64,000 nt of DNA from Heterohyrax brucei (Eukaryota; Chordata; Mammalia; Hyracoidea; Procaviidae): contig CM053143.1 in NCBI GenBank assembly GCA_028571685.1, forward strand, positions 51,205,208 through 51,269,207, in the 5' to 3' direction. A program made the translations under genes and the position numbers. The number at the start of each line of letters is the position of its first letter. Position 1 is the stretch's first letter. Under the pieces are notes generated by a model that was given only the letters and a program-made list of their open reading frames with translations, had not been told where the DNA came from and did no database searches. Below are positions 58,490 through 64,000 of this stretch, piece by piece.

Positions 58490-59290
58490 TTTAGATGGAT
58501 GTTTACAGAACAAACTAGTTTCTCATTAAACAGTATGTATATTATTTTATGATATTAGTTAACAATGCCACGACTTGTCAACACTGTTTCCTGGGCTTTA
58601 GATTCCCTATTACTAGCTTTCCTGTTCCCTCCTGCCTTCTAGTCCTTGTCCCTGGGCTAGACTATACCTTTAGTCTCCATTTTTTGTTTTTTTTAAATAA
58701 CCCATTACGTTTCCTGTTGATTCTGAATCACAGCAACCCTATAGGACAAAGTGGAACAGCCCAACAATTTCCAAGGAGAACCTAATGGATTTGAACTCTG
58801 ACCTTTTGGCTTGTAGCTGTAGCTTTTAACAGCAATGCCACCAGCGTATCTGTTCCATAGGCCTGTGTGATCTTCAACTGAATGTGAACCTTGTTCGTGT
58901 CTTCATTACTGAGCTAAAAGGGTGTCTGGGGGCCATACTCTCAGGGTTTTTCCAGTCTCTGTCAGGTCACTAAGTCTGTTGTTGTTGTTTTTGTGAGTCA
59001 GAATTTTATTCTACATTTTTCTCCAGCTCTCTCCATCCCCTCTATTATTATACCCATCAGAGTAGTCAGCGGTGGTAATCAGGCACCATTCATTGGTACT
59101 GGACTCAGTGTGGTGGAGGCTGTGGGAGCTGCAGTCCATTAGTCCTTTGGACTAATCTCTCCCTTCTATCTTTGGTTTTCTTTATTCTCTCTTGCTCCCA
59201 AAGGGTGAGACCAGTACCTCAGATGAATGCTCACAGGCTTTTAAGACCCTAGCCCTTAGTCATTTTCTGAGGGCCTTCTAACTTGAAGGT
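58490..59290 (-). repeat. Afrotherian-style L1 3' UTR, antisense
   Basis: GATGGATGTTTACAGAACAA, ACGACTTGTCAACACTGTTT, GGGTGTCTGGGGGCCATACT, GGACTCAGTGTGGTGGAGGC. Split by the AfroSINE at 58,708. Confidence 0.65.
58708..58852 (-). repeat. AfroSINE
   Basis: TTTCCTGTTGATTCTGAATC tail side; AACAGCAATGCCACCAGCG head side. Confidence 0.85.
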
Positions 59291-59379
59291 CTCATCTTCT
59301 GGCACTGTGTCAATGCTCAGCTCTTATAAGGGTTCCATGGCTAATTTTTTTTCAAAAGTAGACTGTCAGGTCTTTCTTC

Positions 59380-59600
59380 CTTTATTATGTTAAAGACACT
59401 TTTACTGTGCTTGCAATGCTTCTTCAGTGTTTTTTGTGCATAGAAAGGCACACTATAGAATACACACTGAGATGAACCTTTTACTAACTGATGTTAGAAA
59501 CAGATTGTACCTAACCGTCCTGACTTAGGTACAACTTCAACTTAAATACAGGCTTAGGAAAACATCTGTAAATCAGGACAGCCTGTACATTACATTCCTC
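59380..59600 (-). repeat. Unclassified interspersed repeat, inverted relative to 43,560-43,955
   Basis: On minus: GTACCTAAGTCAGGACGGTT AGGTACAATCTGTTTCTAAC ... GTGCCTTTCTATGCACAAAA. Confidence 0.5.
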
Positions 59601-59689
59601 CTTTATCAGCTTGTAAATTGTTTACTCTTTCAGTGATTATTCTAGAGCAGTGGTTTTCCATGTGGTCTGCGTACTCCTAGGAGGTTCCC

Positions 59690-60172
59690 TGTTAAGAATT
59701 GAATTGTGTTCCCCCAAAATAAGTCAACTAGGCTAGTCCATGATTCCCAATATTATGGATTATCCAACATTTTGTCATCGGCTATGATTTTCCTATATGT
59801 TGTAAATCCCATCTCTGTGATGCTAAAAGAGATAGGATTAGTGGCAGTTATGTTAATGAGGCAGGACTCAACTTACAAGATTGGATTGTGCTTTGAATCA
59901 ATCTCTTTTGAGACATTAAGTAGATAGACAAAGTTTGGACCTTACACCGCCAAGAAAGCAGTTCTGGATCCAAGGATGCAGAGAAACTCCTAGAACAGGG
60001 GAATACTGATGACAAAGCCCTTCCTCTAGAGCCAACAGGCAGAACATTTCCTTGGAGCTGGCACCCAGAATTCAGACTTCTAGCCTCCTAGACTGTGAGA
60101 GAATAAATTTCTCTTTGTCAGAATCATCCACTTCGGGTAGTTTTGTAATAGCAGCACTAGATAACAAAGACA
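59690..60172 (+). mobile_element. Solo LTR, MaLR/ERVL-like
   Basis: TGTTAAGAATTGAATTGTGT start; GACTGTGAGAGAATAAATTT near the end; final AGCACTAGATAACAAAGACA. 483 bp; the least damaged copy of this LTR family in the window. Confidence 0.8.
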
Positions 60173-60234
60173 GTCTCTCAGATTCTTTCATGGGCCCTGG
60201 AGGTAAAGAACCATTTTTACAGTAGTTTTATATA

Positions 60235-60900
60235 AAACGTTGCTTGCTTTTCTGTGTTGATTTGTACTGATGATACAAAAGCAATGGTAGGAAAACTGCT
60301 GAAGTTTATCAAGAATTGTAGCAGCAACCCAAAACTGGACTTGCAGTGTTTGAATTTTACACAGACCCCACAACACACACCTACACACACACCCCTTGTT
60401 TCATTTAAGGAAGTCCTTGATGAGGTAGGAAAACTCATTTTATTAAATCTTGACTCTTGAGGACACGCCTGTTCCATAGTCTATGTGACGAAATGGGAAG
60501 TATGCATAAACAACTGCTGCTGCATACCAGACTACAGTGATTATCTTCAAACAAGCAAAACCAAAATTATTTACATGACTGTGAGCTGAACCAGATCAAG
60601 GAACATCATTTTCCAGGAACTGGCACTCACTGGCTACCTCTATCTCTATTAGAAGCTGCTCTGCATTTCCGACCCGGGAGTCTCAAGAATGCTATCACGC
60701 TGTGGGTTTTTGGGAACTCTACCAGCCACTGACAGGGTCTGTTGGCATCAGTTAAACTGTGGCAGGCTAACTCATTAGCTCGAACAGTGTAAAATCCCAG
60801 ATCCTTCTCAGTTCTTGACAGGCTGCAGAAAAAACTATTTGACAGATTACTTGATCACTCTTCCATTTCTTAACCTTGATCAGTCACAGTAAATTTTATT
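60235..60900 (+). pseudogene. hAT-type transposase relic (SCAND3/FAM200/ZBED-like)
   Basis: ICTDDTKAMVGKLLKFIKNC (60,260-60,320) matches the CTDGA-AMVGK motif of domesticated and fossil hAT transposases. KEVLDEVGKLILLNLDS then SRLFNILCDEMGSMHKQLLL and HTRLQ continue the same region after a deletion and frame changes. Interrupted by stops. The zinc-finger N-terminus is absent. Confidence 0.65.
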
Positions 60901-60944
60901 TTGATACAGTGTTCAACCCTACTTGTTAATGTTTGGTTTATGAG

Positions 60945-61105
60945 TTCCTGGTGGCTTGAGTAGTTAAGAGCTGGTTTACTAGCTGAAAGGTTGGCAGTTT
61001 GAGCCCATCCACTGGTCATAGCCTTTGAAACTCTATGGAGCAGTTCTACTCTGAACACATGGTATTGTTATGGGATGTAACTGACACTATGGCAACTAAC
61101 AATAA
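60945..61105 (+). repeat. AfroSINE, diverged
   Basis: GAGTTCCTGGTGGCTTGAGT head; GAAAGGTTGGCAGTTTGAGC; ends near GGCAACTAACAATAATTAA. Confidence 0.82.
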
Positions 61106-61119
61106 TTAATTGAGATTTT

Positions 61120-61485
61120 TTAGACTGTACAAATGAATTTGGTCTATAGTTTTCATCTTTGCTTTTTTTTCATCTTTTTTCTGAAATGGTTTATAAACAT
61201 TCTTCTTCTTTAGCAGTTCAATATAATTGAGCTATACAGCCAACTTAGTCATTTGTACTTATTTCAAGTTGAACCACTGGTCAATTATATAGTTTCTTCT
61301 ATGCTGCCTGGTATCTCAAAATTTTAATTTCTTGTTTGGTCAATGTTAACAGTTCATGTTTGACAGGAAATAATTTTTTTCAGGTTGTCACATTTATTAT
61401 CTGGGAGTAGAACAATTTATTTTTAAAATCTTTCTTGAGTTTGCATTTCATTTCTCATTCCTAATCTTGTTTATTTAGAAGAGTA
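61120..61485 (-). repeat. Ancient L1 ORF2 fragment, antisense
   Basis: T-rich antisense reverse-transcriptase region; TTTCATTTCTCATTCCTAAT CTTGTTTATTT is the recognisable part. Confidence 0.45.
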
Positions 61486-61486
61486 T

Positions 61487-62045
61487 ATACGAAGTCTGTC
61501 AATTAAGTTCGCGAACTCATCCTCGGAAGACGTGCTACATACCTTATCGCTGAATATTCCTACGGTCACTTTGACTTACTCCCTTTCGGAAGCTATGCGC
61601 CAACGCCAGCACACAGTCCATTCTTCAAAGCAATTTCGGAACTGTTTTTGTGGAACGGCCATCAGAGTTGTTGTATTACCCTTGATGTCCTGAATGTCAT
61701 TGGAATGTCTTCCTTTCAATATTTCCTTTATCACCAGTTAAAGATGTCATTAGGGGCCAGATCAGTTGAGTAGGGAGATGTTTCAATACAGTTATTTGTT
61801 TAGTGGCTAAAGACTCCCTCACAGACAGTCATACAGTTAAGTTCATGAATTTGTCACCATGCCACCGTGTGCAATGGCCACTGCAGGTGGTGCTCCAAAA
61901 TTGCTTAGAAGGGTGGACTAGGTGCCGGCGTTGGTGCATAGTTTCCCAAGGGGAGTACTTCGAAGGTGACTGTAGTGATATTCAGCAATGAGGTATGTAG
62001 CACTTAGAACAATTAAGTTCTCAGACTTAACTGTCAGATCTCACA
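61487..62045. mobile_element. Foldback pair of mariner-like DNA transposon remnants
   Basis: Left arm (61,487-61,790, minus) encodes a mariner transposase C-terminus from SPYSTDLAPND onward; right arm (about 61,826-62,045, plus) ends NCLEGWTRCRRWCIVSQGEY FEGD. Terminal-repeat-like CTGTCAATTAAGTTCGCGAA (left) and its inverted counterpart AATTAAGTTCTCAGACTTAA (right) bound the structure. A third such motif, CAGTTAAGTTCATGAATTTG at 61,836, marks the right element's own start. No intact transposase. Confidence 0.75.
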
Positions 62046-62581
62046 TTTGCCTTTTCGTTGGTTTCCAGGTATTAATTTCCCTATCTGATACATATAATCC
62101 TCTTTTACTCTTAATTTGCAAACTGTTGAGAATGTTGGCCAAAAATTTTCTCTTAGTAATATACATAATCAATTTATGTTAACACTCTACGGATATATGA
62201 AGACATATGTAAATTCTATTTTGATGGCTATAACAATTCAATATTAACTGTGACATTCTTCTATGTCCTTAATTACCATTTACTGTGTCTTGGTCTTTCC
62301 ATATACTTCTTTCTTGCCTTCTTCACAACAGAGAATCCCAGCTTTGTTGGAGACAGCAAAGTATAAGCTGAGAAACTGAATTTCCTATCCTTCCTTAGGG
62401 ATAAAGAGTAACCTCGAAACTAAATTCTGGTTAATGGCATATAGGCCAAAATTGCTGAGTGGGTCCCAGGAATGCTTCCATTTTTTTTTTTTTAATTTGT
62501 GCAAGGAGAAAGTTCTCCTTTCCTCTTCTCACTTTGTCTTTGTTTTCACGCTTGAATGTAGAGAATATATACATGTATATA

Positions 62582-62702
62582 CGGAAATCCTGGTAGAGTA
62601 GTGGTTAGCAGTTCAAATCCACCAAGTGCTCCTTGAAACCGCTATGGGGCAGTTCTACTGTGTCCCACAGGATCAACATATGTTGGAATATACTTGAGGG
62701 TA
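62582..62702 (+). repeat. AfroSINE with internal deletion
   Basis: GGAAATCCTGGTAGAGTAGT GGTTAGCAGTTCAAATCC lacks the segment between tRNA boxes A and B. Confidence 0.85.
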
Positions 62703-62739
62703 TACATACCCACCAGGTCAAAACCGAAACTTAGAAAGC

Positions 62740-63430
62740 AGGGACGTAGAAGTATGATCTGTCAAGCTGTCAGCTGTTGAGGTGGTCAATTAGGACAAAA
62801 AGCCAGACTGAAAATAACCAAGACTTTATTCTATGTTCACTTACTGTAATAGTTAAGGCAAGAAGCAAAGAAAAAGTGCTGCCTCTTCATTGTTTCATTT
62901 TCCTGCATGGAACATCTGCCAGGTGAGGGTCAGTCTGAGGACATGCAGTTTAAGGATAAATGGGTGGGGAGGGGGAACTTCACTGTTGAGGAGAAGTAAA
63001 TAAAGGCTTCATGCTGTTTTATGGACACTAGACACCAGGTGTGGGGAAGGGCTAGGAATGGAAAAGTACTGAGTCATTGCGGAAGAAAAGTGTCATAGTC
63101 AAGGCCCCTCTGATAAGCTTCCTCTAAATTACCAGGGCTGAGCAACGCACATCACCTCACAATACAGAAGTCTTCAAGCAGAGGAACCTGGACTAGGAAT
63201 GCTGACACAAATATGAGCATGGCCAGCCTGGGGAGACAGGACTCAGTCCTTATTGCCACACTGCCTTCCAGGGACCGCAATGCCCAGACTGCACATTGAG
63301 TCTAGTTGAGGGTGTGAAGCTTTCTCCCAACAGGCCCGTCAGGCAAACACTCTGTAATTACTTATGATCAGGCTTGAGGTAGCACAAAGCAGCAAGGAGC
63401 AAGACTCATTGTCGGATGAGGTAAAATATA
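62740..63430 (-). mobile_element. Possible retroviral LTR, antisense
   Basis: On minus, AATAAAGTCTTGGTTATTTT followed by CAGTCTGGCTTTTTGTCC looks like an R/U5 junction. Upstream sequence is GC-richer than flanks. Ends are not defined and no target duplication was found. Confidence 0.35.
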
Positions 63431-63559
63431 AAGTTAAAAGGGTAACAGCCATAAAGGATGTTACATCACGATAGAAGTTGTAGCTAATTTTAAAAAGATG
63501 TTATAAACCCTTTATAAACCAAAATAAAGCAGCTAAGTTAATCAAAGATTAAGAAATGC

Positions 63560-64000
63560 AACTTAGTGAGCTCCATCGTGGCTATCACTGGTGGTGGCTG
63601 GGCTCACTAAGTTGAGTCTCATGGCAACACAAGAATAAAAAGGGGTGCACACTGAGATCTCCACTAAAAGACCTCAATTGATGGTCCACCAGCTTCGGGG
63701 TTCCCCTGGGTGCATGTCCCCCGGCCCTGATGCTGCCCTTGCCCGTAAATCATAACGAAGGTCAACTCTTCGGACACGAATGGATTGGACTTGGCGATGC
63801 AGAGTGATCATATATTGGATGCACTTTATGGTTCTATGCATCTATAGGATATCATCCTGCTGACCTCCAGCTGGAGGAAGAGAGTGGGTGGAGAGGAGGG
63901 GAAAGGAGACTGTTGGGAGGATGAGACATGTATGGAGCAGAGAGGACTAGTGTGCTGTCACTGGGCAGGGAGAATGGTGGAAGCTGCATATAGGTGGACA
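63560..64000 (+). mobile_element. Young L1 3' UTR with short 5' inversion, running off the window
   Basis: 63,560-63,600 is antisense (TTAGTGAGCTCCATCGTGGC), then from about 63,601 sense (CTCACTAAGTTGAGTCTCAT; AATAAAAAGGGGTGCACACT) to the window end. Same subfamily as 51,960-52,400. The tail is not in the window. Confidence 0.82.

Overview
This is vertebrate nuclear DNA from a placental mammal, almost certainly an afrotherian and most likely an elephant or close relative. Its dominant repeat is the tRNA-derived AfroSINE, with about 32 copies or fragments in 64 kb on both strands. Several L1 copies share one lineage-specific 3' UTR, and there are RTE/BovB-type LINE fragments. Older layers (MIR, L2, ancient L1, MaLR-like LTRs) are typical of any placental genome. 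The species cannot be fixed from repeats alone. Slow divergence of both genes from human fits elephant or manatee better than tenrec or golden mole.

Two genes are present and converge tail to tail. On the + strand, 1-15124 carries the 3' half of MFSD8 (CLN7, a lysosomal major-facilitator transporter). Five coding exons (6503-15124) match human exons 9-13 in length and phase, and exons 1-8 lie off the left edge. On the - strand, the whole PLK4 gene (polo-like kinase 4, the master kinase of centriole duplication) runs from a CpG-island promoter at about 44.46-45.42 kb down to its stop at 21343. Its 16 coding exons join into an uninterrupted 968-codon frame (human PLK4 has 970 residues). The two 3' ends are only about 3 kb apart (about 17.84 kb and 20.87 kb). 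This gene order matches human 4q28.

From 45.4 kb to the right edge no host gene is visible. That segment is a stack of transposable elements: a near full-length old L1 missing ORF1 (about 47.45-55.09 kb), split by a younger L1 and an AfroSINE; an RTE LINE on the - strand (55.1-58.47 kb), split by an AfroSINE and two MaLR-like LTRs, one of which holds an L1; a hAT transposase relic at 60.2 kb; a foldback pair of mariner remnants at 61.5-62.0 kb; a possible retroviral LTR at 62.7-63.4 kb; and an L1 3' end running off the window.

I found no undescribed biological system. The more interesting observations are a shifted MFSD8 C-terminus at a run of seven G, a possible MFSD8 3' UTR intron, a tetranucleotide microsatellite abutting the PLK4 intron 1 donor, and several retrotransposition events with identifiable target-site duplications and 5' inversions. 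Repeat family names are from recognition by eye; boundaries of old repeats are approximate.
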